Counted from the stretch's first letter, positions 12,101 to 30,505 are shown. The stretch: 64,000 nucleotides of DNA from Spirodela intermedia (GCA_902729315.2 LR746266.1:4784759-4848758); one strand, 5' to 3'. Numbers and translations are program-made. The notes: generated from the sequence alone by a model not told the origin.

Positions 12101-15100
12101 GTGTTGTTTACATTTTGATGTCTATCTATGATTGAGCTTTGGTGTGCTTAGAACATTATGGCAGGCGTAGATTTGTTGGCAAGTATACACTTTGAAATGT
12201 ATATACAAATGCCGATAAACCTGTTGAACATAAGTTCTCGTTTTTGCACTTTTTCGGTGCAAATATAGTTTTTATATTTGATTCCCATTATCTATAGAAC
12301 CTTTTTTATAACTGAACTTTTTTGATGACGTAGTTGGCCGTCTAAATTAGATGTGACGAAGCGCACTGCCTTTAGACATGTCATGACGACGTTTTCAAGC
12401 ACTCAACCCCATAAAGTGAGTTCTACCATTTTGACTTATCTATTTACTGTTTCATCGAATCGCTTTGATTCCCTGTCAATAGAAAAGTGTATGCAAATGT
12501 GAATCATTTGACATGAGGATATTGTTCTTGGTATAAATTCAACAGAACTTTGATTATTTGAATTGCAGTATAATTATGAATGATCAAAGACAAACCATGA
12601 TACATGTGTATACTTATGTATGCTTATGAAATCATGTTCATGCATATCCTATTCTTATCGGCCATAATGCGTATCCCACTGACCTCCTGTTGTACATGTT
12701 CCCTTATAGCGCTAGGATTTTTAAGATGACCACTACTGCTTTATTGCTTACACAATAGGTTGAGGTGCTGGTTTTTTTTTTTTTTTTTAACGTTGAAAAA
12801 TAATTATAAGAAATAAAAAAATGAATATTTGACAAATGGGAGTAGCTATCTTTTAAATGATAATATCACAAGAATTAATCCCATGTAATTTAATGTCATG
12901 ATAGTATTATTGAAACATAATGTCTGAGCTATGATGCCATTCGCAAAGAAAACTCAGAATACAGCCGTTCGTTCACAAGTGCGTGGCTATTTGCCGTTAC
13001 AAACAGGACGAATCCATCGTGTGCATCCAGAGGCTAGAAATCCATTTCCTTTTAGCATGCTATAGACTCTTCACAAGTGGCAAGTCCTATGTCAAAATAC
13101 TGCCAACAGATCCAGGTCTACTGGACAACAGGTTGATCTGAGACAGTAGTGGACGTTGCATATGGTATAAGGCAGATTGGCAAACCTAAGCCCATCGATA
13201 GTATAAACAGGACTTGAGGCTGATGCTTATATCAATACAAGTGACTATAATTCTATGCAGCCGGATCTATGGAATCTCATTGTAATCACACAAATATCTC
13301 GTTATATCATAGAAGTATGATACTTTTACGGTAGATCCATGAACAAACCTGTGTGATTACAATGAGATTCCATAGATCAGGCTGTATAGCATTATAGTCG
13401 CTACAGGAAGACCCTACAGTCTGTGACGTGCAACAGGTGGAGAAAAATTATATGAGATCTGCTCCATAACCCTGCCTAGATGTGTGATAGAGAAAATGTA
13501 GAGCTTACTTGATACTTGGTTCAACGATACCAGACCCAGTGAGAAATCTCATATGTGGACTGATGTAAAGTATATAGGGCAACTTCAGTTGTAATGCCAT
13601 TTACCGGTAGTGTGTTGCATTGCCAGATTCGAGTTGGCGGAAATATAAAAATAGAACGGTTGGAAGGTCATGGCAAGCTTCTCTATTTTGCTGAGAGACC
13701 TACTTAACATGAAGCTGTGTCGTCAAATTCGTTTTTGGGATTTTAGAAAGGAGTTGGTGAGAGTGTTAGACTGTTATGTGGCCTCCTCGGGGTATTGAAC
13801 TAATGTTTGGTCTCCACCGTACGTATGTTTTGTCTATTACCTTTTTGCGACTCGATTCAACTTTTACTCACCAATACTTGTTTTATGAGTTGTCACACTA
13901 TTTCCCCTACTGAATTTAGACTTCAGCATTTTGAATGTGCTTAGTTATGATGTAGATTTTTTCGTCTAATATTTTTCTTACCATTGTGTAGAGGGAGGTA
14001 TGTCGGTTGTTGCCATCCACCGCTAATGATGTCAAAGGGGTAAGTTCACTACCCAATTTAGAATGTAATCGATTTGTTGATTTTCTGTGGCAGTCTTTTT
14101 TCTCTACACTTTCATTCAAGCGTGTAGATTACTTTTGCATGGATATCCCTTCAAAACGATTCTTTGTATGGATCATGTATCACGGTACTTGTTCTTGTAG
14201 AAATGTTTTTTGCGCTTCCATTTTAGGCGTTACCAGATAATAATGGTATGCTCCCTATGCGTCTTTGAATTATGTCGTAATTGTTTGGTCGACTCTTTTC
14301 ACTGTCCATATTTTGTTCGCAATCATGCTATGTAGATTCATATCGCATACTACAGTTTTCAGTTGATGTTAGCAGTGACGTTTGTTGAACTCTTTGTTAT
14401 GTAAGTCCTCCTTTTGGAATGGTGCTACTCTTATTAGACATCTTACATTTAAGCCGGCTATTGTTTCCTTTTGTTTTCATGAAAATGGTTGTTTTTTTAT
14501 TAAAGTAGGTTGAAGCTTATAGGTATGGACAAAATATCGGGAATTAAACATTTGTTATATGGAGGGTAACATCGTACAGTGATCAAGGTTGGAGTCTTTT
14601 AGGAGATTGTTGATGGATCCCTTAGAGTTCGTGGTATCTTTTGATGGTTGATCACTACGGGAACTATCATGTCAATCATGCGACAACATCTGAGTCTTAA
14701 TTGGTTACTCTGCTGATTTCGGACGGTCAGAAGATGGAAACTTCTGGAGATGGACTCAAGAGGTTCTTATAATTCTGGATTGGTCTGAGCTCCTGGATAC
14801 TATGTCTGAATCGATGGAGACTGCTTTTGTTTCATAGCTGGAATTCCGGTCTCTTCTTTGATCCGAAACTCCGACGGGCTTCTTAAGAACCAAAAGCCGA
14901 GTTGGAAAGTGTATACTGAAATTGAATTAGAATGGTCTCTAAACTATGCGCAGGCCATTCTAAGGCTAAAACCGGCATGCCAGGCATTGTAATAGGTGGA
15001 AAGCCGGTATTTCCCAACCCTGTTCATCCACCATTCCTGAAGGGCTCGGGTTTAGGTTTTGGGAGGCTTGGGAGGATGGGTATTACATTTAAAATGCAAC

Positions 15101-17053
15101 AAAAGGTTCTCTTTTTATACTCCTATTGTAATTAAAACACCTTTTGACGCTATATATACGCCATATTAATGATATACTTCCTTTAACATATGTGGTCCAT
15201 TCTTTCTGTATTAAATGGTTGATTAGTTTTTTCAGAAAAAAGATTTCAAATTGAATTTGATTATTTATTGTCGGAGTACCCTGTATGTTTTTTAGATTAT
15301 AGGCGCCCCAGCTGTTTCACTGATCCAACTGTGAGTAACTTTAGTATCCCGGCTATGTTCTCATAGCCTCTTTAAATTGGACTGAGTACCTCCTCTCTGC
15401 TATTGAGCAACTCCACCATGGTTTTCTCTGCGTCTCCGTGGATGTTGGATTATCAGAAATCTAACATATCGTTCTCTCTTCATCACATCTGACAGATCGT
15501 TGTAGGATATTTCCCCTAACATGAATAACAACAGCAGGAATATTTCTGAATGTCGATTTGCTCGTAATATAACAAAATATGATAAAGTGGTCGAGTGACT
15601 GGGCATCTCAGCCAAAAGGTTGGTAATGCAAAATTGAATGATATTACCCTCTTACCAAATTGTTTGCTTTTAGGCCCCTTCAGGGAGCATCAGTGCAGTT
15701 TTCTTCTTCGATGTTGTTTCAGATACCGTTCTGCTTGAAGCTTTTTGTCGCTCACTTTGTTTGCCGAGTGCTTTCAATGATTGATGCCTAAAAACTATCG
15801 TCTTTCTTCCTATCATACTGCTGTGTACGAAGAGCGTATCGGTTTTGTTTCATGCTCAACAAAATTAGTTGGGTATTTAACTCTTCCTCATACAATGAAT
15901 ACAAAGGAAAGACATCCTTGAAGGCCAGAAAGATGTTAGAGTTTCTCCACAATAGCCTGTTTGCAACTTTCTCTCCCCCTTTGTGGATTGTCTATCTTTC
16001 GTAAAAGCCTCATCTACTGGTTGACAAGTCAAGAAACCCGAGTAATCAAAGCCATGTTCTGAACTGGGTCAGTTCTTTTTGGTTTGGGTTCTGGTTCTGA
16101 TTCAGCTTGGGAATCCGTGGCTTCCATGTGTGACCGATTTATTAACGAAATTATAAATATTTTCCAGCACCCAGAAAAGGGGTGTCTGGTTTCAGCCTAG
16201 AATCAGTCTGACAGTGATCATAATAGATGCTGTAGTATCATTTATTTATTTACCTTGGTGAGTTTCTTTCCCGTATGCCTGGGTGCCTTACCAGCTATTT
16301 GCCTGTGCTGTTGATTAGTTCCTTGAGGTAAGTTTATATTTTATGTCATTACAGAATCTCCAGAATCCACTTCATCATTGCACACTGCCGTGCAAACAGC
16401 TACCCTCTTTTCTATATCACTGTCCTGCTGCTGCTCCATCCAATCTCAACTGTCCCCACGAATATCATGTAGGACAAGCCACTGACTGAATCTTTTCATC
16501 TCTTTCAAGTATCTACCTTTGATGCCAACCAATTAACTCCTCCATTATACTAGGGATCTGCCATAGACTGATAAATTCACATGGAAACCTTTGCCAGACT
16601 CTGGGGAAAATCAGATTATTTAGGGCGTAGTTAATATTGTTAGGCACATGATTGTGGTCGGCCATGGTTATTGTGATCTGAGAGTTGGCCACTTTTAGAA
16701 TGGTCCAGTTGGGTCAATTTCATGAAACGAATGCATGGTCAACAATGGGATGTTACTTTCCATGTATGATGGGACATTCACTGTAGCTACTGCTGGTTAT
16801 TACAGTAACTGGGTCGGCTGCTTGATTACTAACGGAGTTGTCAAAATTGTGGATGCAGCTCCGGGACTTCACCTCTTATTTGAAGCAGAGGGAGTGCGCC
16901 GGAGTGATCAAGCTCCCGGCAGGGGGTTCCATGTGGGCGAGGCTGCTCTTCATCCTCCCCAACTCTTCTGAGGCTTGCTCCCAGCTGTCGATCCCGCCTC
17001 ATCCCTCCGAATGCCTGATCGCCTTGGTTCTGCCCAAGGAGGACGGGCCTTGA
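3181..17053 (+). CDS. Plant RRM and SPOC domain RNA-binding protein (1416 aa, 8 exons)
   Basis: Exons: 3181-3445, 4815-5560, 7556-9471, 10566-10900, 10999-11662, 12334-12415, 13992-14039, 16859-17053. All splice sites are GT-AG and the phases sum to 1417 codons including stop. The start [13 protein letters not shown] was chosen as the first ATG of the conserved N-terminus; ATG 3190 is also possible. Order: basic N-terminus; helical region ([50 protein letters not shown]); about four degenerate RRMs near residues 583-655, 675-735, 762-840 and 900-975; a proline run near 1217-1255; a C-terminal SPOC domain ([50 protein letters not shown]). The layout recalls SPEN/FPA proteins that couple RNA binding to 3'-end or chromatin regulation. 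The exact role is unknown, and homologues are mostly annotated only as nucleic-acid-binding. Confidence 0.88.
13241..13401. repeat. Near-perfect foldback (51-nt arms) in intron 6 of the RRM/SPOC gene
   Basis: Left arm 13241-13291 and right arm 13351-13401 are reverse complements at about 47 of 51 positions. The innermost 28 nt (13264-13291 and 13351-13378) pair perfectly. The loop is 59 nt. The transcript of the host gene would contain this hairpin. It could be a small MITE or a young small-RNA hairpin; no coding potential is seen. Confidence 0.8.
14040..16858 (+). other. Long last intron of the RRM/SPOC gene
   Basis: This 2.8 kb intron separates a 48-nt exon (13992-14039, [16 protein letters not shown]) from the terminal exon. 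It starts gtaagt and ends ggatgcag. The sequence is AT-rich and has only short chance frames. I see no recognisable gene or element in it. Confidence 0.6.
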
Positions 17054-17733
17054 CGTGCTGTCACCTCCACCGGAGCTCTTCGTGTTGTGCAGCGAGGCAT
17101 CATCTTTGTTAACTTAGAAATAATCTCCGGCACTTTCATGTATATAAAATTCATCGTCATTTCGGTGCGCTTTATTCCTTCGAAGCAGCCCTCTCATCAC
17201 TGAAGGACGTTGAATGTCGGTTTTGTTTCTCATTCACGTCGCTGGTGTGTGAGAGAGAGAGAGAGAGACAGAGGTGCCCTCCACCGACATTGAGGAAATA
17301 TTACTTTAAAACGACGGGCCCAGCGTCCAACTCCGGAGCGGTCAGCAGAAGATGCTTGGCGTGCAGAGAGGTGAGAGAGATAGAAGAAAAGGCGGCATCT
17401 CGGCATTGAGAGGAGGACAGGACGTCGTCATGCGGAGGCGGCTGAGTCACGCTGGCCGACGTGACGACCAACCGCAGGTCGTCGAGATGTCCGGAATCGG
17501 CTCCTCACCGACGACGGCGACGACGGCCCACATCCTAACCGGACCTCCCCTGGGGTAGATCCTCCCGCAGACATCTGCCATAACTGGTCATTTACTTGCC
17601 CAGATTCTCATGCCGCGTGTGAGAGCAGTTTCACCACCCATGGAGGAAGAAGACGATGGGAATGAGAATGGCGGCTGCCTCTGACACCGCCAGGATCTTC
17701 TGCGTGTTGCGACAGCTCTGAGCTCTCGCGAAG
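17054..17733. other. Spacer between RRM/SPOC gene and formin
   Basis: This contains the 3' untranslated end of the upstream gene and the promoter and leader of the formin. A TATATAAAA string lies at 17141-17149 and a (GA)n run near 17253-17268. Short frames such as 17352-17558 have no recognisable product. Confidence 0.4.
17141..17149 (+). promoter_or_regulatory. Possible TATA box of the formin gene
   Basis: TATATAAAA is the only good TATA string between the two genes. It lies 593 nt before the formin ATG, so it would imply a long leader. It is also only about 90 nt past the stop of the upstream gene and may just be 3' UTR sequence. Confidence 0.3.
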
Positions 17734-20700
17734 ATGGGAGTGGGGTTGGGGACGAGCGGAGGTGGTTGTATGACTATCGCCCCAACCACCCTGTCTACTC
17801 TCCTCGTCGTTGTCATCGTCGTCGTGCCGACTCTAAACCTTCTGTTGTTAGTCCGGCCCTCCGCCGCCGCCGCCGCCGCCGACCGGAGAATTCTGCACCA
17901 GCCGCTCTTTCCGATTGAGTGGACTCCGCCTCCGCCCGAGAACCGGCAGGTTCCCCCTGCGACCTACGGCCAACCATCGTCCCCCACCGTGCCCTCCCAG
18001 CTGGTGCCCACCATCGCCGCCAATCCCTCGTCCCACACCCCCCGCCGGCTCTCCGGCGCCGCCTGGAAGATCGTCGTCGGGGTCTCCGTCGCGGTTGCTG
18101 CGGTGGCTGTTCTGTCTCTCTCCGCTTTCTTCTTGTACACGCGCAAAGCTCGCCCCCCAGACGGGAGCAAGATGTTGGCCGGAGAGGGAGACCACAACTC
18201 CGATGTACCGCCTCCGGCGGTCTGTGCGGCCGTGGCCTCCGACCCCTTCTACCTCGGCACTTTTGAGCCTTCTCCCAGGAGGGGATCCATGGAAGTTAAT
18301 GGCTCTCCTTACCTGAGGTTGAAGACGGAACAGCAGCCGAGCCCACAGCTCCAGCCCCTTCCGTCAGTCGACCCTACTTCGTCTGGTACCGAAGTCTTCC
18401 GCGCGCAGCGGCGATCAACGACTTCGATCGCGATCGACAGTCCCTGGGACACGTCATTCCGGAAAAGTCAGAAGGAGCTCGAGGACTGCAGAGTGGAGTC
18501 TGCTCCTTGTTCCCCGTTAACCTCCTCAGGAAAGCGTCTTTCAAGTTACACTCCGTGCGAAGTAAAACGTGTCTTTCTACCGCCTTCACGGCCACCACCA
18601 CCTCCGCCGCCGCCGCCGCTGCTGTCACCCTGCCCCTCACGTCCACCCCCACCATTGCCAGCACGACATGCAGATTGTGATGTCCCATCTTCGGAAGAAC
18701 CTTCTACACCAGCGCCTGCTCGCCGACCATTTCGGCGTCAGTGGTCGAAACCAGCTTCTCCGGCCGACGTACCAATTCCTCGGCCTCCTCCACCGCCTCC
18801 ATTGCCAACAAGGTCATCTCCATCGCCACCACAGCCTCCAATGCCAGGAGGGCAAGCAGGCGATCGGCACAGCGACGTCCCGCCTTCAGAAGCAGCTTCT
18901 TTACCAGCTCCTGCTCGACCATCAGCCAGGCGAAGGTGGGCGAAACCAACTTCTCCAAACGACATACTAGTTCCTGTTGCAGAGACCGAGAGTAATGGCG
19001 ACGCCAGGGCTTCTACCCAGGATGGTGACCGAGGAGATGATGACGTGGGTAACAGTCGGAAGCCCAGCTTAAAGTCTCTCCATTGGGACAAGGTGCGTAC
19101 GACTTCTGATCGAGCAATGATCTGGGACAAGCTCAAATCTAGCTCATTCCAGTAAGCGCCGTAGCTCTAATCAACATCTTTCACCGCTCGATCTCTTCCA
19201 GCATCTGATGCTTTCATAAATCGTTCACTCCTTCCTCAGATTGAACGAAGAAGCGTTTGAGACCTTATTCTGCAACTCCGCGAGCGTTGCTTCAGGAGAG
19301 GGAAACAGAGGACGCGCTCGGCCGTCGCCTAAACAAGAGAACAGATTGCTGGACCCTAAGAAATCCCAGAACATGGAAATACTCCTGAAGGCCTTCAATG
19401 TGACAGGAGAAGAGGTCTCCGAGGCCCTGTTAGATGGTGAGCTCTCTGATACTTTACCCACCTACTGAGCTTGGGTTCACCTGCACCGTCCTACCTTCTT
19501 CATCCTATGTCCTCTGGATTTCGACCATCGTCCTGGGTTCTTCTCCGCCTGATCAGAAATCACTTCTCTGGTTCTTCTCCCTCTTGAAGGTCATTTACCC
19601 TTAGAAGCTGACACGAAGGTGTTCTTCTAGGATAACCGCTGGCATGTTTCTATATGCATTCGAGAGACAAATACTCTAAAAAAAATATAAGCTAAGCATC
19701 CCCATTGAGATCAGATCTTAAGGATTATGGAGCGGGCACCGACCCATAGATGGAGAAGCTGTGGGGGAGTTGGTGGATTTATTTATCTTGGTTAAAGTTT
19801 GGTGAGAACGGTTAAAGTTTGGTTATGTGGAATATTTTATTTTATATTTTCACTTGGCATCAATTTTTTGTGGTTAGTAAATATAAGTAAATATATTACT
19901 AATCTCCAATGGGTCAAGATGTATGGAACTGTATCGTGCAAAGTTCTCATCATCCTGTCATAAGGACTCTGAAACAAGCTGTGAACATTTCGGCGACTGT
20001 ATCCTACGAACTAACAGGAATCAATGCACGAAAGATCCAGCCAGGCGTCGTTTCATTTAGTATAGATTACAAGAGCCTTATACATTCACGCGGCAATTCC
20101 TACGTTCAGTAAAGAAAGTCTTCAATTCCATTTTAAAGGATGAATTCTTGATCGAGCACTATGCCGACTGAACTGATTCGGCCAAAGATTTCTAAAACAA
20201 TATGCAGTTGCTACCGTGAATTGACTCTTCCTTGGATTTTCATTGATAAAATGCAAGAAGGAAGCTAGTCTGGAATTTATTGAAGTCTTTTTTTTTTAAT
20301 GAATATTGAATCTCTCATTGTCCCTGATTTATTGGTGGAGAATCCTAATATCTGAAAGTTATTTTTTGAAGAGCCATACTATGATTCTAATTTGATCATT
20401 TTTTTTAATCGATGCGTATTACAACCTTGTTGACGATCTACTTACTACCAGTAGTTGAATCCCTGCTGAACGTGAAACTAGATGCCACAGAAATCTTAGC
20501 CGAATTATTCGTCTGCTCAGGAATTTATCTCATAAATTGTAATTAATTATAAATTCAGAGTTCAAATTTTTTAAGGTAATCTGTCGTGCGTTCATGATCC
20601 ATCAACTCTGCATGAACAGGCAATCCCGAAGAACTGGGTGTTGAACTCCTGGAAGCATTGATGAAGATGGAGCCAACCGAGCAGGAAGAACTGGCATTAA

Positions 20701-21696
20701 GAAACTACGCCGGGGATCCATCAAAGCTTGGCTCTGCAGAGCGCTTCCTGAAGGCTTTGCTGTACATACCGCACGCGTACCGAAGAATCGATGCCATGCT
20801 GTACAGATCAAACTTCGAGTCGGAGGTGAAGTATCTGAGGGAATCTTTTGAATCTTTAGAGGTAAATTGTTTTCTGTACAGAAACAGCGTATTTTAATCT
20901 ACTGTTTCTTGTCCGAACATTGAAATTATTCCGCGATTTCTCTTTTCTTCAGGTAGCATGCGAAGAGCTGAAGAAAAGCAGTCTGCTACTGAAACTCCTG
21001 GATGCTGTTCTCAGAACGGGGAACCGGATGAATGTGGGCACTGCCAGGGGTCAGGCAAGAGCCTTCAAGCTCGACACCCTTCTGAAATTGGCCGACGTCA
21101 AAGGGGCAGACCGCACGATGACGCTCCTACATTTCGTGGTCCGGGAGATTATTCGATCGGAATGCGAAACTCCGAATGGTAGCTGGAAAAGGGACGATGA
21201 AGGCCTGAAACTGGTGGTGGGGCTGGGCAAGGAGCTGGGCAACGTCAAGAAGGCCGCTGGAATGGACTCGGATGTCCTCGGCAGGTATCTCTCGAATCTT
21301 GAGCAGGGCCTGGAGAAGATTAGAATGGCCTTGCAGCTCGTAGGAGCGGGTCCTCGGGCAAAGTTCTCGGAGGCGATGGAGGCGTTCCAGAAGAACGCAG
21401 AGGAAGAGATCGCGCGGATCAAGGCCGCGGAAAAGAGGGCACTCACCCTCGTGAGAGAGGTCACCGAGTACTTCCATGGGGATGCCGCGGAGGAGGAGGC
21501 CCATCCTCTGAGAATCTTCTCGGTGGTTGGGGACTTCCTCTCGCTGTTGGAGCGCGTCTGCAAGGAAGTGGAGAAGACGCGTCTGCCGGGGAGGACCATC
21601 ATCGGGTCCGCCCAGCCATTCCGGATGCCGCCGGCCCTAGACAGACCTGTCGACGGGAAAGACGATAGCTCAAACGAGGAGAGCCCGTCTTCCTGA
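17734..21696 (+). CDS. FH-like: Type I (group I) formin-like protein, 866 aa
   Basis: Exons 17734-19151, 19240-19436, 20620-20861 and 20953-21696 join in phase to 867 codons. Type I plant formins are membrane-anchored actin nucleators linking cell wall or plasma membrane to F-actin. Visible order: signal peptide-like segment (residues about 13-45; Met13 at 17770 is an alternative start), proline-rich extracellular-type stretch, transmembrane segment near 108-133 ([18 protein letters not shown]) followed by basic YTRKAR, FH1 polyproline around 284-390, then FH2 from LKSLHWDKV (about 441) to the end. FH2 hallmarks are present: [66 protein letters not shown] and [11 protein letters not shown]. 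The third exon is preceded by a 1.18 kb AT-rich intron. An AATAAA overlaps the stop region (21696-21701). Confidence 0.92.
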
Positions 21697-22348
21697 ATAA
21701 AACTCCACCCCTTCTCTCTTCTGGTGGAGAACTACTGAAGAAGAATAAAGAAGGCCGAAGAAGAAGAGGAAGACTGAGGATCGAGTCAAGTCTTCAGAGT
21801 GTACATTTGATTCAACTGGGATACACACGCAAACTGAAATCTTGGAAGGAGGGTAGTGGGCACAGGCTTCGATCCGCACCGAAAGAGCCCCCATCTCAAT
21901 TCTAAGAAGGATGACCTATTCAATTCCAAGAAGGCTCTTCTGCTGGTTTGAACAAAATAAGAGGTTTTGGCTTTGGAGGAAGGGCGGTGGACGTGGTAAA
22001 AGATGATGGGTAGGAGAAAGTTAGGGCAGTCTTACGTGGGAAGAATACCCCACAGGCTTATGAATTCGCCAGATCATCATCTGATATGATCAGGGTCAAA
22101 CGGATTGAATCCCAATTTAATTGACGGTCTGAATGGTCAAACTCAAATGGATTGGATCCCAAACACCCCAACCGTATCCGTTGACCTGCCCATGTTCTCG
22201 AACTGTGCGTAGTAAAGTCTCTCCGACGCCCACCATCCCTATTATATAACTAAGCGCTCGAGCTTCACCTCCTCTCATCAACTACCACGTAGGAAGGGAG
22301 CGCTGCGAGCAGAGGTTCCAGTGAGGGAGGGGGTGGGGAGGGGGAAAG
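21697..22348. other. Spacer with formin 3' end and DUF538 promoter
   Basis: AATAAA-type polyadenylation strings follow the formin stop. The DUF538 gene has a close TATA box at 22243-22249. No coding sequence is recognised. Confidence 0.45.
22243..22249 (+). promoter_or_regulatory. TATA box of the DUF538 gene
   Basis: TATATAA lies about 100 nt before the ATG at 22349. That is a normal plant core-promoter position with a short leader of roughly 70 nt. Confidence 0.55.
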
Positions 22349-22804
22349 ATGACGTCCCAGGCCTTGCAGTGCGACCGCGACGGCGCGGAGATCACCCGTG
22401 GGGACGCCGAGTGCAGGGAGAAAATCCAGGCGATGCTCAAGGAGCTCTCCCTCCCGCCGGGGCTGCTTCCCGTGGAGGACATATCGGAGCTCGGCCTCAA
22501 CCGCTCCACCGGGTTCTTCTGGGTGACGCAGAAGAGGAAACGCGAGCACGCCTTCAAGAAGATCAAGCGGCAGGTGTCCTACGCCGCCGAGGTGACCGCG
22601 CTCGTCGACAACCGCAGGATCAGGAGGATCACCGGGGTGAAGGCGAAGGAGCTGCTCTTCTGGTTCTCCATCGCCGAGATCTATATCGACGATCCCTCCT
22701 CGGAGAGAATCACCTTCAAGACGGGACTGGGGCTCTCGAAAAGCTTCCCCGTCTCCGCCTTCGAGCTCGAGCAGGAGACCAACCCGGATCCTCCTGCTGA
22801 ATGA
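22349..22804 (+). CDS. DUF538 family protein, 151 aa, single exon
   Basis: This intronless, GC-rich gene encodes a complete DUF538 protein. The visible family pattern is LLKELSLPPGLLPVEDI-like (here MLKELSLPPGLLPVEDISE), then GFFWVTQKRKREHAFKKIKR, VSYAAEVTALVD, KELLFWFSIAEIYIDD and ITFKTGLGLSKSFPVSAFE. There is no signal peptide, so this is the cytosolic-type branch. The domain's biochemical function is not established; some members are reported as stress-associated. The ATG was chosen because family similarity begins within 20 residues and no upstream in-frame ATG extends it. AATAAA at 22854-22859 probably marks the 3' end. It converges with the IFRD gene on the other strand. Confidence 0.9.
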   Translation: MTSQALQCDRDGAEITRGDAECREKIQAMLKELSLPPGLLPVEDISELGLNRSTGFFWVTQKRKREHAFKKIKRQVSYAAEVTALVDNRRIRRITGVKAKELLFWFSIAEIYIDDPSSERITFKTGLGLSKSFPVSAFELEQETNPDPPAE

Positions 22805-23419
22805 ATAAGTAACAGGCTCTGTGCTCCGTGCGTCTTTGATCTTCGCTTCCAGAAATAAATGTGTTCGTCGTTCCTCCTCTCTCGCGCTTTTAAAAGCCGC
22901 ACCCAACCTGGAGAAACCGGGGAACATTGGAAAATGGCGGCCATCGCTCAGATGCAAATGGGTGGCGAGACCAGTAATGGGCGGGCCCAACAAGGCAAGA
23001 AACTGGTGGAGAAAGTTATATATATGTAAAAAAAGCTCCCTTGCACAAAAATATAAACTCATGCAAAACAAATTCAATCGAGAGAAAACTCTTTCAATGT
23101 ACGGAAGAAAGCGGAAGCCATCCACCGTCAATATACAAATGTGGGCGTCAATCGGCTGCAAGATTAACCACAACATGAATAAACCAGCACGACCAAGATT
23201 CAGATCCATATGTATTTGCCAGATGGTGGGGCCAACTTCTCCAACTCCACCAAGGCCCCACCAGCCATGAGCTTCACGAAAATCACAACAGCTCGAGTCC
23301 AGCATACTTCTTAGATATACGTATATATATATATATATGGTTTTCCTTCATTACTTAGCGGAGTCGGAAGGGACAGGTGAGGTGGGGGCGCCTCACAGCC
23401 AGTGTTATCTTGATGCGGA
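22805..23419. other. Convergent 3' ends of DUF538 and IFRD genes
   Basis: This region holds the two 3' untranslated ends facing each other, with a short (TA)n array at 23322-23338. No gene is recognised. Confidence 0.4.
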
Positions 23420-29610
<6,191 letters not shown>

Positions 29611-29634
29611 GGCGAAGACGTCGACGTGCTGTAA

Positions 29635-29976
29635 TCAGGACCAGGCGCGACGAATACGAAAAGAAGCGGGGGAAAACTGACAGGAAGACGGAAGATCAGC
29701 AGCTGCTTGATGGGAATCGGCGGACGAGGACAAGCTAGAAATGGAAGAAGACACTAAAACGGCGACAAGACAACCAGATTTGGTTCGACCAGGAGGGGAT
29801 AGATCCATGTGAAGCGAAAGAAGATCGGAGAGGAGCGGGCGAGGAACCGCAAGGAGGTCGCCAGAGGTTCCGGTGGGCAAGAAGGAAAAGAAGTTGAACT
29901 TGCGGAGGACGGAGCTTATTAGCCAAGGGAACCCTAAGGGGACGTCAGAAACTCCACCTTCGCTAGAATTTTCCAT
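29635..29976 (-). other. Upstream open reading frame in the IFRD leader, same frame as the main ORF
   Basis: A 113-codon frame (MENSSEGGVSD...RRAWS) ends with TGA at 29637-29635, 24 nt before the IFRD ATG and in the same reading frame. An in-frame ATG at 30000 would lengthen it by eight codons. The sequence just before the main ATG (ctgattacag) also looks like a splice acceptor, so the ORF may be partly intronic. I recognise no protein family. Confidence 0.35.
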
Positions 29977-30352
29977 TTTAAAATAAATTACAAATTGCAT
30001 ATTTTCTCCTTTTTAAGCGGTCCCGAGCTTCGCGGTCAAACGTACCGTACCCTCGGGAACTCTTGAGCCTTCACTTCACGTCTTAGTGCGAACCCTGGCG
30101 TCAGTTTGTTCTCCGACGCTACAGACGATGCCTGAGTGTGCTCCTCACGGTACGCTCACCGGCAGCACACGGCACCTCGGAACATTTCTGCGCATCTATG
30201 GTCTGCAGAATATTCGTTTATTATTTATTATACCGTCTGCTAGCGGCGGCCGGCTGATCAGATGAGTGGTCAGACGTCTCTGACTTTGACTTCAAGTTCC
30301 TTATCCGGTAACACACAATCCATAAATCCACGCCATTCACGGGAGGTCCTAA

Positions 30353-30505
30353 TGGGCCGTAGAGCCAGCGACGGAACAGAGGTCCAATAGGTAATTGGGC
30401 CCATAATATAATGTGCGGTCACGTAGGTGGGCCGAAGCCGATTGATTGGTCTCTTTGACTGCTCTCTCTAAGCTTTCTGGGTTGGGCCGTGGGTGGGATT
30501 GGGCC
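30353..30505. promoter_or_regulatory. Cluster of five TGGGCC (site II-type) elements
   Basis: TGGGCC occurs at 30353-30358, 30396-30401 (as palindromic TGGGCCCA), 30428-30433, 30483-30488 and 30500-30505. Site II motifs bind TCP factors and are common in promoters of growth and housekeeping genes. The nearest candidate is the IFRD gene, whose leader begins roughly 350-500 nt away. Confidence 0.5.

Noticed and set aside
22265-23305. 346-codon minus-strand frame over the DUF538 gene
   Set aside because: Antisense shadow; the sense frame is a complete DUF538 protein and the minus translation is low-complexity.
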